Of a DNA stretch of 64,000 bases, positions 29,078 through 40,121 are shown in pieces. The position numbers and the translations under genes are program-made. This stretch comes from Marinobacter sp. ELB17 (GTDB taxonomy: Bacteria > Pseudomonadota > Gammaproteobacteria > Pseudomonadales > Oleiphilaceae): assembly GCF_000169375.1 (NCBI RefSeq), contig NZ_AAXY01000015.1, forward strand, positions 1 to 64,000, given 5' to 3'. Numbering within the stretch: the first letter of the stretch is position 1; every line of letters starts with the position of its first letter. Below the pieces are notes generated by a model, which ran no database searches, was not told the origin of the DNA, and worked only from the letters and a program-made list of their open reading frames with translations.

Positions 29078-31147
29078 CTAGACCCGAAACGCCTCTACCA
29101 GTTGCTGCAGCGAAGCCGTTAGCCGTGACATTTCCTGGGACGATTCCAATGTGCCCCGGGCGTTCTGTGCCGTCGCCAAGCTCAGTTCGCCAATTTGCGC
29201 TACGCTGGTATTAACGTCACGGGTGACCGCCGATTGTTCCTCTGCCGCCTGAGCAATCTGTTGACTCATATCGACAATGGTCGAAATGCCGGAAGCAATG
29301 CGGTCCAGCGCCTGGGTCACCAGCGCAGATTTCTGCACAGTCACTTCAGTCACCTGATGGCTGTTTGTCATCGCGGCAACCGCCCCTTTAACGCCACTCT
29401 GCAGACGCGAGATCATCTTTTCTATTTCTTCAGTGGATTTGTGAGTACGCTGAGACAAGGATCGCACCTCGTCGGCTACGACCGCAAAACCACGGCCTTG
29501 ATCTCCCGCCCGAGCCGCTTCAATGGCCGCATTCAGCGCCAGCAGGTTAGTTTGTCCGGCGATAGCCTTGATTTCCACCAGCACCTTGCTGATGTCGCTG
29601 CTGTCAGAACTGACCCGGTGAATCGCGTCTACAGCGCTGGAAATCTCAGTCGCCAACTGGTGAATCGTCGTCACCGAGTCGGCTACAGTCTGGCGTCCGG
29701 TCTCGGTATCTTTTTCGGCAGCTCCGGCGCTATCAGCTACCCGATGAGCGCTCTCGGTCACTTCATTGACCGCACCCGTCATCTGACTCATAGCTTCTTG
29801 AATCTGCTCACTTTCATGCATCTGCCGACTCACTGCATCGCTGGTCGCTACCGCCGTAGCATTTACCCGGCTCGCCTGCTGATCTACCTCTGCGGTGGTG
29901 TTACCCACCGAGCGGATCAGGCTGGCAATACGGTCAGTCATGCTGTTAAATTCACCGGTCAGTTCACCCAATTCATCACGATTGCTAAGCTCGATGCGCG
30001 CCGTCATATCGCCCGATGCCACTTGCCGCGCAGAATCGGCAAAACGGTTTATGGCGGTGCGTACTGATATGAAAAATCCAATGTACAGATACACCACTAG
30101 AATCAGCACGCACAGCAGCGAAACGATAATCAACGTGCGTTGAGTGGTTTCGAAGTGAAGACGATCACCCAGATTTTGCAACAGACCATTAAACGCCACA
30201 GCGCCAAGGCGCTGATGGTCCAGCAAATACCCACTCACAGCACTGTCATAGGTTTCCCAGCTCATCTCAAGGCGCACTGGAGTCAGTACGTTGGCGTCCA
30301 CAAAAGCTTGGGTTTGCAGTACGCTCGCGCTGACTTTCTGTACGCCAGCAGCGTGGGCTGCCAGCAAAGGCGCCGCTTCCTGCGCCACCGTCAACGCGGG
30401 AGTGAGCAAAGAGGCCTGATTAGTCAAGCGATCGTAAACCCGATTCAGCTGATCGCCCAGATCATAACTTAATTGCCCTTCCAGCAACGCGTAAATGCCA
30501 TAGGATCGAGCCTGACCGATCGCACTGCGCGCCTCGGGCAAAGAGTCGCCCAATAACTTCAACAACACCAGATTTTCCCGCGAATCGGTTTGCGCCAGGC
30601 CCGACAGTTCAACGGTAGCGGGTAACAGGGTTGACGCTTTCTGCACAAACTCTTGGTTATAGGTGAACTGGGCGTCAAACCGGTTATTAACGACCTGCGT
30701 GGTACGCAGAGTATTCCAGGCCTCGCGCAATTGGTTGGCCTGGGCGGCCCATACTCCACCGCGATCAAACTCGGGAGCGGCACTGTTCAAGCGAGCAATT
30801 GCGGCATCAACAGCCGCAGCCGCTTGGTCTGCACGGGCATGCAACTCCTTATCGTCGCGGAATGCCGCTACCGATTGATAATCGCGATAGTCAATGGCGC
30901 GGCGCAGTAGTTCATCGGCTTGCTCTAGCTGTGTTAAGCCAGCCTTGCTGTTGGTCGTAATGGCCACGGAATGGTTAAGCTGAGTAATGACCAGCCAGGA
31001 CAGCCCGGCAATGGGCAGCAAAAAGAGGAAGCTAATGAGGCTGAATTTAAAAATCATCGGTAGTCGATTCATCAGCGCAATGGCTGGAGCAATCAATTTT
31101 TTCACGTGTTTCGCCGCTTTATCAGATTCTGCATTTTTATTATTCAA
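29078..31147 (-). CDS. Methyl-accepting chemotaxis protein
   Basis: A 689-residue receptor. A transmembrane helix lies near residues 34-56, then a large helical periplasmic sensor domain, a second helix near 338-362, a HAMP domain, and the cytoplasmic signalling coiled coil. The hairpin tip carries [20 protein letters not shown], followed by [12 protein letters not shown], which contacts CheA and CheW. No C-terminal tethering pentapeptide is evident. It is a solitary gene; the ligand cannot be inferred. Confidence 0.94.
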   Translation of the reverse strand: MNNKNAESDKAAKHVKKLIAPAIALMNRLPMIFKFSLISFLFLLPIAGLSWLVITQLNHSVAITTNSKAGLTQLEQADELLRRAIDYRDYQSVAAFRDDKELHARADQAAAAVDAAIARLNSAAPEFDRGGVWAAQANQLREAWNTLRTTQVVNNRFDAQFTYNQEFVQKASTLLPATVELSGLAQTDSRENLVLLKLLGDSLPEARSAIGQARSYGIYALLEGQLSYDLGDQLNRVYDRLTNQASLLTPALTVAQEAAPLLAAHAAGVQKVSASVLQTQAFVDANVLTPVRLEMSWETYDSAVSGYLLDHQRLGAVAFNGLLQNLGDRLHFETTQRTLIIVSLLCVLILVVYLYIGFFISVRTAINRFADSARQVASGDMTARIELSNRDELGELTGEFNSMTDRIASLIRSVGNTTAEVDQQASRVNATAVATSDAVSRQMHESEQIQEAMSQMTGAVNEVTESAHRVADSAGAAEKDTETGRQTVADSVTTIHQLATEISSAVDAIHRVSSDSSDISKVLVEIKAIAGQTNLLALNAAIEAARAGDQGRGFAVVADEVRSLSQRTHKSTEEIEKMISRLQSGVKGAVAAMTNSHQVTEVTVQKSALVTQALDRIASGISTIVDMSQQIAQAAEEQSAVTRDVNTSVAQIGELSLATAQNARGTLESSQEMSRLTASLQQLVEAFRV

Positions 31148-31222
31148 CTTGAGTGTCGCCCAAAACCCTAAAAACCTTAGCTCTTTTTTGTCAGGAAATG
31201 TAACAATATTCCTCGCACTCGG

Positions 31223-32119
31223 CTAGGCCACGCCGGCGATCACCATCAATGCCAGTAGGCACAGCCATACCAGCATACTGCGGTTAAGAAGATCGCGAAT
31301 GGCGTTCAAGCTACGTTCACCATAGCTCTGCCAGTCTTGCGGGTGTAATGAGGCAAATCGGCCTGGGTCCAGCGCGTAACCGGTCAAAGCGCCATCGGCA
31401 GTGGCCATCAGCAGCTTTGCTACTGGCAATTGCCAGTGGTCCCGGGCTTGGCGGCGTTGCCGCAGCCAGCCGGCCAAGTCACCGGCCAGGCCAAAGGTCA
31501 GCGCTAGCAGCCGCGCCGGCAACCAACCGCCCCATTCGCGCCAACGCTCACACTGGCCACATTTGCCAGATTGCGGCCAGCTCTGCCCCAATGCAACCAG
31601 GCCGCTCGCCAGCACCGCGGCAGAAATGCCGCCCACCGCGTACCAGAACAGCACCATGAAATAACGCCAGAATACTTGCTCCATTAACGCTTCAGAGAGC
31701 GCCAGCTGCATGGTTTCAGGCGATAGCGCTGCGCCGCGCTGATGCGCCGGTAGCAGATGCTGGATATAGCGCCAGGCTGCCTGCATGTCACCACGGCGCC
31801 ATGCCCGGGCGTAATTTGCCAGAAGCTGACGCCAGCCTGGCATACCCAGCAACAGCAGAAGCAATAACAATTCCAGTAACCAACCCGCCAAGAGCCAGTG
31901 GTGGTGGTGCCAGTAACTCTGCGCCAGCCACACCACGGCGGTCGGAATAGCCACCGCCAAAAACGGCGCCAAAGCACTCGTCCTTTGGGTAAGGCTTTGC
32001 GACAGGCGTTGCCCCAAGCCTTCAAACCAGCTGCGCCATAGCTGATGGCCGTCAAACTGATCGCGACTATCCAGCCGTCGCCGCAGCAGGTAGGCCAGCA
32101 CAAATACAAGCAAGGTCAT
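31223..32119 (-). CDS. ampE: AmpE family membrane protein
   Basis: A 298-residue inner-membrane protein related to AmpE, encoded with AmpD and linked to beta-lactamase induction and peptidoglycan recycling. It begins MTLLVFVLAYLLRRRLDSRDQFD and has about four to five hydrophobic segments; the central YVMVLFWYAVGG-like stretch and the end WLCLLALMVIAGVA are membrane spans. Its biochemical function is not established. The ATG overlaps the ampD stop by 4 nt (ATGA). Confidence 0.85.
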   Translation of the reverse strand: MTLLVFVLAYLLRRRLDSRDQFDGHQLWRSWFEGLGQRLSQSLTQRTSALAPFLAVAIPTAVVWLAQSYWHHHHWLLAGWLLELLLLLLLLGMPGWRQLLANYARAWRRGDMQAAWRYIQHLLPAHQRGAALSPETMQLALSEALMEQVFWRYFMVLFWYAVGGISAAVLASGLVALGQSWPQSGKCGQCERWREWGGWLPARLLALTFGLAGDLAGWLRQRRQARDHWQLPVAKLLMATADGALTGYALDPGRFASLHPQDWQSYGERSLNAIRDLLNRSMLVWLCLLALMVIAGVA

Positions 32120-32688
32120 AATCTGTCCTTTGTGGGTTTTGCCAGGCTTTGATACAACCGCGGCCAGTCAAACGCCGGCCCGGGATCGGTTTTTCGCCCC
32201 GGCGCAATGTCGCTGTGGCCCGTAATCTCGTCAACGCCAATTTCTGGCCAGGCCGCCATAATTTGCTGGCAAACAGCGCACAATGCCTGGTATTGACCCT
32301 CGGTATAAGGCACATCGTCACTGCCTTCAAGCTCAATGCCGATGGAAAAATCGTTGCACTCGTCCTGGCCGCAAAAACGGGAACGGCCAGCGTGCCAGGC
32401 ACGATCCAGCAGGCTGACAAACTGGATAAGCGTGCCATCACGGCGTATCAACAGGTGGGCTGAAACAGTCATTGTGGCGATGGCCTGAAAATACGGGTGG
32501 GCCTTGATGTCTAGCCGGTTGCAGAAGAAATCTTCAATTTCAGGGCCCCCGAACTGGCCCGGAGGCAAGCTGATGCAGTGCACAACAATCAGGCTTACCT
32601 GACTGGTCGCGGGCCGCGCACCAAAATTAGGAGACGGTCGCCAGAGGGCTGCATCTATTCTGCCGTTTGCGCGCAGTGTGGCTGCCAT
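32116..32688 (-). CDS. ampD: 1,6-anhydro-N-acetylmuramyl-L-alanine amidase AmpD
   Basis: A cytoplasmic zinc amidase of about 190 residues that cleaves anhydromuropeptides during cell-wall recycling, so it lowers the AmpR inducer level. Zinc ligands are H37 (LIVVHCIS), H158 (GHSDIAPGRKTDPG) and D168. RPSPNFGARP near the N-terminus is typical. The ATG at 32688 gives the usual AmpD length; a GTG at 32775 would add 29 residues without family similarity. It is followed directly by ampE. Confidence 0.93.
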   Translation of the reverse strand: MAATLRANGRIDAALWRPSPNFGARPATSQVSLIVVHCISLPPGQFGGPEIEDFFCNRLDIKAHPYFQAIATMTVSAHLLIRRDGTLIQFVSLLDRAWHAGRSRFCGQDECNDFSIGIELEGSDDVPYTEGQYQALCAVCQQIMAAWPEIGVDEITGHSDIAPGRKTDPGPAFDWPRLYQSLAKPTKDRL

Positions 32689-32810
32689 CTCAGAGGCTGG
32701 GGTAAACACAGAGTGGGGAGTTTGAGGCAAGGCGAATCCTGATTCAACGAAGTGGAATAACTCCGATTGAATCACAAAGCGTCACCGTGTGCCACGGCAC
32801 GCTGTAACCT

Positions 32811-35108
32811 TCAAAAGCGGCGACTGGTGCGCAGGTTGTCAATAATCGACTCCAGAGCCCGGTCAAAAATCAAACCATCGTCCAGTATTTCAATATGGCC
32901 TTGGGCCATCATTTCCGCCAGCTCGTTGCGGCGGTATTCGGCGACTTTGGCACCGCTGCGATTTACAAATATGTACTTATCTACCGCCCGGATAAACGCC
33001 GCAAGCTTACAGCGAATCTGACTGCCATCGCGATTCAGCTCGAGCCAGCAACCAACTCGCAAACCATCGGCTTTGGCCAGCCATTCCTCGGCAACAACCG
33101 GTTGAGCTCTTGTGGGCTCTGGCACCCGGGCAACCACCGCTTCTTTGGGGTCATCTGCGGCAACTGGCAAGGCAGGCGCCGGGTGACTGACATCGGCTGA
33201 AGTGTTTGTAGTGTCTGAAGGTACAGCATCCGCTCTGACAGCAGGCGCTTCCTGGCTGTCATCAATTTGAGCATGATCATTGCCGGCGGCTTCACTGGGC
33301 GCAATCACCAGGCGCTGAAACACGTCCAGATGTACCAGTTCCAGATCACGGACCACCATTTCTACCGACAAACCATCCCAGGCCACACCTTCCAGAGCCC
33401 CACGCAACTGCTCAATAACTTGCGGTATGGCTTGTTGTAACAACTCATGGGTCGTTGCCGTCAGGGGTACCGGGTCAATGGTCCAGATCAGCTGCTCGGT
33501 TAACGTCTTGGCTCGCTGCCAGGCCTCGCTGTCGGTGCTTTCATGGAGCGCCAGCCAATGCAGGTAGTGGCTCCAGGGGCCATTCAGCATATCTTGCACC
33601 GGCTCGGGTAACAGCCGGCCATCCATTGCCTCATGCAGCAGCTCTTTGGTGTCTGCGGTCGCCTGTTCATGGCGTGCACGACCTTCTTCTGCATCCCGCA
33701 GGCGCTGCTCTACCAAGTCACTGCGGCGCTGGTCCAGATCAGAAAACTGGTTGAAATCGTCCAGCAACTCGTTGAACAACGATACGTCTGTGGAAAACTC
33801 CGCCAGTATCCGGTTTACTACTGCGCTGATTTTATCCAGTAAGGGGTCGCGCTGGCCGGGGCGTTTTTCAGTCCAGCCAGTGGCGGCCAATGCCATTTCG
33901 TTAAGCAACTTGCGTGCGGGGTGGCCACCGCGGTTGAAGAAATTCTTGTCTGTTAAAGCCACTTTCAGTATCGGTATCTGCAGCCGCCCCAACAGGCTTT
34001 TCATCACCGAATGCAAATGGCGGTCGTCCAGAATAAACTCGAACAACATAGCCACCAGATTGATGACGTCGTTGTCCACCTGGCCGGGCCGCAGTGACTG
34101 GCCAGACGAATTCTGTAACACCGGTTGCAGCTGCTGGCTCAGAGATACCAGCGGCGCACCGGGGTCGTTGCCAAATGCTGTCTGAACCTGGCTCAGCCGC
34201 GCCAGCAACGCGTCGGTTTGCAGCCACTGGCCACCACTGGCAGGAGCCTGACCGTCACCATAAGCAGGCTGACCCTGCCGCAGCAGCGCGCTCAGTTGCG
34301 AAAAAGTAGCGGCAGAGACCTCTGCCTGAGGTTGCCCCACACCGTACCAATCTGCCTCTCGATACACTACTGATGGCGGCGGCACAGGCGCGCCCTGGCG
34401 GCTGCGAGCCGTTTGCACCGGCCTGACAGCTTTGCTGTCAGGCAGAACGCCTTCTTTGATCAGGGTCACATTGGCGCCGTGATACACCTCGCCGAGGCTA
34501 GTCACCAGCAATTGGTCAAACAATTTCAGCACTATCAGCCGTGCTTTTATGTCAACGTCAAGGTCTTTGCTGGCCGCGGCCAGTCCACCGCACAGAACTT
34601 CCGGGCACAAGGGCATCTGGTCGTCTTCCAGAGTCACACCGGGTAACAAATGACGCACGCGCAAGCTCAGGTGACGTAACGCTTCGCTGTATTGGTAACG
34701 CAGTTTTGTGACCATATTATCGATGGCCACCTGCTGCTCAAGTTCGGCGTGATCCAGCAGGCTAAGGAAACCTTCATCGACACTGTCGAGGCTCGAAACG
34801 GTGCTCTGCGGGCGGAACTTGCCAATATCGTTGAAGGCCTGACCGACGTGATGCAACACCGCTACCGTCATCGACTTACGACGCAGCCGAAGCTCACGCA
34901 TGGCGTCAAAATAGCGGGTTTGTTCCTGATCAGTGCCGGCGCGATCGGCGAGTTCGAAAAGGGCATCGTCAGCGCGGTCAAAAAATTGATTCAGCACAGT
35001 ACGGATACTCTGGGCAGACGCGTCCCGTAGCCGAATTAACGCAGTCGGCAAAAAAAAGCGGGACGTCGAACCCTGTCCAGTGATGTTGACCACTTTTTTG
35101 TCCTGCAC
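32811..35108 (-). CDS. DUF1631 family protein
   Basis: A large soluble protein of about 765 residues that matches DUF1631 proteins of pseudomonads and relatives, sometimes mislabelled thymidine phosphorylase. It is mostly helical, with a low-complexity Ala/Pro/Ser linker near residue 640-690 and a small C-terminal domain (WLAKADGLRVGCWLELNRDG) that resembles a PilZ-like barrel. I chose the GTG at 35108 because a perfect AGGAGGT lies 7 nt upstream (35116-35122); the frame is open to 35201. Function is unknown. It is divergent from nadC, with a 10-bp tandem repeat (35203-35222) in between. Confidence 0.85.
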   Translation of the reverse strand: MQDKKVVNITGQGSTSRFFLPTALIRLRDASAQSIRTVLNQFFDRADDALFELADRAGTDQEQTRYFDAMRELRLRRKSMTVAVLHHVGQAFNDIGKFRPQSTVSSLDSVDEGFLSLLDHAELEQQVAIDNMVTKLRYQYSEALRHLSLRVRHLLPGVTLEDDQMPLCPEVLCGGLAAASKDLDVDIKARLIVLKLFDQLLVTSLGEVYHGANVTLIKEGVLPDSKAVRPVQTARSRQGAPVPPPSVVYREADWYGVGQPQAEVSAATFSQLSALLRQGQPAYGDGQAPASGGQWLQTDALLARLSQVQTAFGNDPGAPLVSLSQQLQPVLQNSSGQSLRPGQVDNDVINLVAMLFEFILDDRHLHSVMKSLLGRLQIPILKVALTDKNFFNRGGHPARKLLNEMALAATGWTEKRPGQRDPLLDKISAVVNRILAEFSTDVSLFNELLDDFNQFSDLDQRRSDLVEQRLRDAEEGRARHEQATADTKELLHEAMDGRLLPEPVQDMLNGPWSHYLHWLALHESTDSEAWQRAKTLTEQLIWTIDPVPLTATTHELLQQAIPQVIEQLRGALEGVAWDGLSVEMVVRDLELVHLDVFQRLVIAPSEAAGNDHAQIDDSQEAPAVRADAVPSDTTNTSADVSHPAPALPVAADDPKEAVVARVPEPTRAQPVVAEEWLAKADGLRVGCWLELNRDGSQIRCKLAAFIRAVDKYIFVNRSGAKVAEYRRNELAEMMAQGHIEILDDGLIFDRALESIIDNLRTSRRF

Positions 35109-35330
35109 TGTATCTACCTCCTGCTTATGCCGAGCCGCCTTTTCCATTGCCGATCGGGATATACTTGCAGATAATATCATAAAGCCTTTTTGCGTCAGCA
35201 TGTGTCAGGATTTGTCAGGATTTGTAGAGTCTTGAACTGGATCACACTCGGCGACATGTGCGCGACGGTTGGCGAACGCCGGCGGGCGCGATAAACTCTG
35301 TTTCTGCCTATTTGTGCCGCGTGCACCTAA

Positions 35331-36200
<870 letters not shown>

Positions 36201-36234
36201 GCGGCCATCACATTTCGTGACCTGGCGATAGCGC

Positions 36235-36579
36235 TCAGCCGGGCTTTGCACCCAACAGTTCGTCCAGTGCTGCCAGTTCGCGAATCAACGCCTGCCCGGG
36301 GCCGCTGCGATAGTGCTCTTCTGCCATAGGCGCCACGCCGCTAACCGTGGGTAACGGCTGATCATCTTCAACCAGCTGTTTCAGCCGCGCCAAAAGCACA
36401 AACTGCAGCCACTGCTCAAAGCTCATTGTATCTAGGCAAAACGGCTCGCGGCTGAGGTACTTTTCTGCTGCCAGAGGCTCGCTTTGCCAACAATTCATCT
36501 GACGCAGCTGAATTTCAATAGCCAGCAGACGGTCGGCAACTTGGTAGGTATGGCCAAGGTTGTCGGGTGCGGCTCTCAT
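36235..36579 (-). CDS. YqcC family protein (DUF446)
   Basis: A 114-residue all-helical protein. Features shared with YqcC are the central segment PFCLDTMSFEQWLQFVLLAR and a C-terminal leucine-rich helix. YqcC proteins are small and uncharacterised and are often encoded near the tRNA pseudouridine synthase truC; here the neighbour is a ParA-like ATPase. The start overlaps the parA stop by 4 nt, so the pair is co-translated. Confidence 0.82.
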   Translation of the reverse strand: MRAAPDNLGHTYQVADRLLAIEIQLRQMNCWQSEPLAAEKYLSREPFCLDTMSFEQWLQFVLLARLKQLVEDDQPLPTVSGVAPMAEEHYRSGPGQALIRELAALDELLGAKPG

Positions 36580-37385
36580 TCTTGCGCCGTTAGCGCCGCT
36601 TCGGCAGCCGGTGGTTCGCCGTGAAGCAATCGGTAAAGGTCTTCAAACTGCTGGGTTAGCGGGTGTCGCGGTGCCATATGAATCAGCGGTTGGTGACACT
36701 GGTGAGACTCTTTCATTTTCACCGAGCTAGACAAGCGCACCGACAGTACCGGCAAACCTTCCTGCTCCAATTCAGCCAACAGCTTGGCCGGCAGACTGGC
36801 GCGGGCCTGGAACTGATTGGCAACAATACCTTCAATACTCAGCTCCGGGTTGTGGTCCTCCTGCAGCTCTCGAATTTCGTGAATGATGCTGTAAAGCGCT
36901 TGGCGCGCGAAGTCATCGCAATCAAACGGGATCAGGCAGCGCTGAGCACCAATCAATGCCGAGCGGGTGTAAAAATTCAGCGCCGGCGCAGTATCGATGT
37001 AAATGTCGTCGAAATGTTGATCCAGCTTTTTCAGGGCTTCACGCAGTTTGTAGATTTTGTGCTTGGCTTCAAGTTTGCGCTCCAGAAACTCCAACTCCGG
37101 GCTTGAAGGCAACACCCACAGGTTCTCAAAAGGCGTTGTGTGCACAAACGACTCTTCCGGGCGCCGGTTGAACACCGTGAACGTCAAGGTCTGCTCAAGT
37201 AAATCAGCCGCGTTGTTATCGAGTTCGGTGGCAGGCCGACCCATCAGGTAATGGGTTGAATTACCCTGCGGGTCCAGATCAACCACTAAAGTGCGCTTGC
37301 CGCGAGCCGCACTGATTGCGGCCAGGTTGCAGGCAATACTGGACTTGCCGACACCGCCTTTCTGATTGAATACCACCCGTCTCAT
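36576..37385 (-). CDS. ParA family ATPase (orphan)
   Basis: A 269-residue deviant Walker-A ATPase. The nucleotide-binding motif is KGGVGKSS (9-16), and YIDTAPALNFYTRSAL is the Walker-B region. No ParB or parS-like cluster is adjacent, so it is probably not the chromosome-partition ParA. Orphan ParA proteins position other cell components, such as chemotaxis arrays, or act on the nucleoid. It is encoded between yqcC and hda. A role tied to replication or positioning is inference. Confidence 0.87.
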   Translation of the reverse strand: MRRVVFNQKGGVGKSSIACNLAAISAARGKRTLVVDLDPQGNSTHYLMGRPATELDNNAADLLEQTLTFTVFNRRPEESFVHTTPFENLWVLPSSPELEFLERKLEAKHKIYKLREALKKLDQHFDDIYIDTAPALNFYTRSALIGAQRCLIPFDCDDFARQALYSIIHEIRELQEDHNPELSIEGIVANQFQARASLPAKLLAELEQEGLPVLSVRLSSSVKMKESHQCHQPLIHMAPRHPLTQQFEDLYRLLHGEPPAAEAALTAQE

Positions 37386-37433
37386 CGCTCGTCTCCTTAC
37401 TTGTGTATTGGCGTTCGCTCATAGCGGCCGCAG

Positions 37434-38150
37434 TTACCAGTTCATTACGGTTTTCACAAACGGAATGGTCAGCCGGCGCTGGGCTTGCAACGAATTTTCG
37501 TCCAGCGAGTCCAGAATGGCCAGCAGCTCACCCAGGCGTCGCGGTGCGCGGCGCAGAATAAATCCGGCAACGTCGTCAGCCATCACCAGACCTCGCTGCT
37601 CTACGCGGGCCATCAGAATACGCTTGCGATCTGAATCGCGGTAAATACCCAGCTGCAGAGTCAAACCGTGGCTAAGACGGGAAGACAAGTCGGGCAAAAT
37701 AAACGGTAAAGACGCGGGCACGTCCGACAAGCTCACAACGAGCTGGTGGCCGGCATCCAGCATGCGGTTGTAAAGATGAAAAACGGCCTCTTCCCAGCCG
37801 GTCTGACCAACGACGCTGTCCAGATCGTCCAGGCACACCAGGTTAAATTGCTCAAGCCCGGTCAGCGCATCTGGTCCAAACGGCCCCAGCTCGGTAATGC
37901 TGATACAAACCGCCGATAACGACTGGCTTTCAGCGTAGTGGCACAGGGCCTGTAACAGGTGGCTTTTGCCGGTATCGGAATCGCCACACAACACCACCAC
38001 TGGCACCGTCACCGGAGGCTGACAAGCCTGTTGCAAACGCTCGGCCACAGCCGCATTGCGCTCGCCGTGGAAGTTGTCGAAGCGGGCATCGTCACGCAAT
38101 TTAACACCCAGAATTAACTGTGAACTTGTCACGACAACCTGGCCCTCCAT
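37434..38150 (-). CDS. hda: DnaA regulatory inactivator Hda
   Basis: About 238 residues, an AAA+ protein related to DnaA without the DNA-binding domain. With the beta clamp it stimulates ATP hydrolysis by DnaA and prevents re-initiation. The N-terminal clamp-binding region is SSQLILGVKL, the P-loop is GDSDTGKSHLLQAL, the Walker B is LVCLDDLDSV, and the arginine-bearing LSSRLSHGLTLQL follows. The start is uncertain: ATG 38150 is used, with a GTG at 38132 and a TTG at 38165 as options. It overlaps the upstream phosphatidyltransferase gene. Confidence 0.92.
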   Translation of the reverse strand: MEGQVVVTSSQLILGVKLRDDARFDNFHGERNAAVAERLQQACQPPVTVPVVVLCGDSDTGKSHLLQALCHYAESQSLSAVCISITELGPFGPDALTGLEQFNLVCLDDLDSVVGQTGWEEAVFHLYNRMLDAGHQLVVSLSDVPASLPFILPDLSSRLSHGLTLQLGIYRDSDRKRILMARVEQRGLVMADDVAGFILRRAPRRLGELLAILDSLDENSLQAQRRLTIPFVKTVMNW

Positions 38151-38689
38151 GCCCGTAAGCTCCAAGCGAGCAGATAGTGCGCACCGCTAAGCACTGTGAA
38201 TACAGCAACCACCCAAACGAGCGCCGAGTTTATCCATGGCGGCACCATGGTGATGACCTGCAATAGCATTGCCACCAGCACTGCAAAAATCTGAATCGCG
38301 GTGTTGAATTTGCCCAACAGGCTCGGAGCCATTTCGAATCTGCCGATTCCATAGTGAAATATCAGTGCGCCACAAACAATTAACAGATCGCGCCCCAGCA
38401 CCAGCAAAAACAGCCACAAAGGAAATACTCCGCCCAGTGCCAACATCAGATAGGCGGTAATGAGCAAAGTTTTGTCCGCTAGCGGATCGACGATGGCGCC
38501 AAAGCGGGAGCGCCAGTCAAAGCGGCGGGCCAGATACCCGTCTACGCCATCAGTCACCGCTGCCAAAGTAAAAATAATCAATGCCATGGGATAACTGCCT
38601 GCGTGCAACTCCATAGCAAACGGAACAATCAACGCAATACGCAGAAAGGTCAGGGCATTCGGAATCCAGCGCCAATGATGCAAGCTCAA
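38129..38689 (-). CDS. CDP-alcohol phosphatidyltransferase family protein
   Basis: A 186-residue membrane enzyme with about five to six helices. It has the complete family motif D50-G51-x2-A54-R55-x8-G64-x3-D68-x3-D72, which binds metal and the CDP-lipid. The family makes phosphatidylglycerophosphate, cardiolipin or related lipids; it resembles PgsA but the alcohol acceptor cannot be assigned from sequence alone. It is encoded between the DUF2066 gene and hda on the minus strand. Confidence 0.9.
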   Translation of the reverse strand: MSLHHWRWIPNALTFLRIALIVPFAMELHAGSYPMALIIFTLAAVTDGVDGYLARRFDWRSRFGAIVDPLADKTLLITAYLMLALGGVFPLWLFLLVLGRDLLIVCGALIFHYGIGRFEMAPSLLGKFNTAIQIFAVLVAMLLQVITMVPPWINSALVWVVAVFTVLSGAHYLLAWSLRAWRARLS

Positions 38690-38710
38690 AGCGCCCTCCT
38701 CACATCGACC

Positions 38711-39805
38711 TTAACGCACCACCGCCGGGACCGGTGAAGGCTGCCAGCGATAGATCAGAACCGGATACAGCGCCTGCAGAGCCTGTTCCTCAGACGGTCC
38801 GGCCGCTGCTGGCTGCGACACCAAGCGGGAATCCAGCGTGATGTGGTCACGCAGCTGATCCAACTCACCAGAAAATGTCAGGCGCATGGTCAGCTCACTG
38901 CCCTTCACTTCAACAGGTACCACATTTTCAACAGCATTAATCTGCGCCAAGGCTCGGGTTACTTTGGCGTAGTCAGCCAATTTAGTCACGCCCTGCAGTA
39001 CTAAATCCACCGTAGGTTGTTTACCAGCCTCGCCTCCGCTTGCCGCGTAACGGCTAACATAAAGTTCGGTCCAGCGATCGATGAGGGCTTGCGCCAGGGC
39101 CGCCGGCGAGTCTGCGTTCACCGCCTGTTCGCCAGGGCTATAAGAACTGAAGCCGTCCATCACCCAGCCCGCGCGCCACTGATCACCGCTACGACTAACC
39201 CGCACCAGCGCCAACACATCACGACCAACATCATTGGAAGCGCTGCGTACACGGCTAACAAACTGGCCCCAGATATCCGACAGCAACTCGCGATTACCTG
39301 CCGCCCCCGCAACCGGTAACACCAGCGGCAAGCCGCGAACCCGCGATGCGTTTTCAAGACCGGAGCGGATATCGGCGCTGGCACCATCAAGAGGGCCGGT
39401 ATCGGTAATCAATGCCCTCACACCATTTTCTTCAAGCGCAACCCAGGCCAATGTCAGTGGCCGGTTGGCACCCCACACCGGCGCCTGAATTGAGGCCAGC
39501 GCCTGGGTGACTGCTACCGCGCCAAAGCTCATCTGTACCCGGCTTTCAGCCCCTGCATTTAAAACCTGGTAAGACGCCAGCATGGACTCGGCCGTGCCAA
39601 GCACACCATCGACACCTTCGCGCTCTAATACTCCACGGCTGCCGGCAACACGCACCAGCACCTCACGCAACCCTGCGTCATAAGACGCCGATAACGCCTC
39701 TGGCCCGGTGCCTTGCAGAGCCACGTTGGCAGAATACAGATTGTTGACAGTTACTGCCTGAGCCTGAGCCGCCAGCAGCAACATCGCCGCCAATACCCAG
39801 CGCAC
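38711..39805 (-). CDS. DUF2066 domain-containing exported protein
   Basis: A periplasmic protein of about 364 residues with the DUF2066 opening NNLYSANVALQG, then ALSASYDAGLREVLVRVAGS. Function is unknown; it is usually found beside purM and hda in gammaproteobacteria, as here. The GTG at 39805 gives a compact signal peptide (MRWVLAAMLLLAAQAQA). The frame remains open upstream to 40069 with ATG codons at 39901 and 39949, but neither has a ribosome-binding site and both would place more than 30 residues before the hydrophobic core. The start is therefore tentative. Confidence 0.82.
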   Translation of the reverse strand: MRWVLAAMLLLAAQAQAVTVNNLYSANVALQGTGPEALSASYDAGLREVLVRVAGSRGVLEREGVDGVLGTAESMLASYQVLNAGAESRVQMSFGAVAVTQALASIQAPVWGANRPLTLAWVALEENGVRALITDTGPLDGASADIRSGLENASRVRGLPLVLPVAGAAGNRELLSDIWGQFVSRVRSASNDVGRDVLALVRVSRSGDQWRAGWVMDGFSSYSPGEQAVNADSPAALAQALIDRWTELYVSRYAASGGEAGKQPTVDLVLQGVTKLADYAKVTRALAQINAVENVVPVEVKGSELTMRLTFSGELDQLRDHITLDSRLVSQPAAAGPSEEQALQALYPVLIYRWQPSPVPAVVR

Positions 39806-40121
39806 AGCGGACTGCCTGACACGGGCCAGGGCGCTGACTACGAGACGGCAGCAAGACTCGGACAATAACTTGAATTCGATGGATCTTTGAAAGTCAGGCA
39901 TATAGATTTTTGGAAATTCAGGCCTGTAGCTCTTTTGAAATGCACGCATGTAAAAACCCGGCAATTGCATGGATGACGGACAGGATACACCAAGCCCCCG
40001 GGCCTGAGTAGCGCTGCGCCCCAGCAGCTTTGAGGCGGAATCGTGGCAATTACGGTTGGTACCATTCACTGCACCTGCTAAAATCCGCGCCTTGACCCAC
40101 TGGCCAACGGTTTACACCTCC
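39806..40121. other. Divergent gap between DUF2066 gene and purM
   Basis: A stretch of 316 bp without a confident gene. It must hold the promoters of purM (plus) and the DUF2066-hda cluster (minus). On the minus strand the DUF2066 frame stays open through most of it, so part could be coding if that gene starts earlier. I see no clear operator or repeat. Confidence 0.5.
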
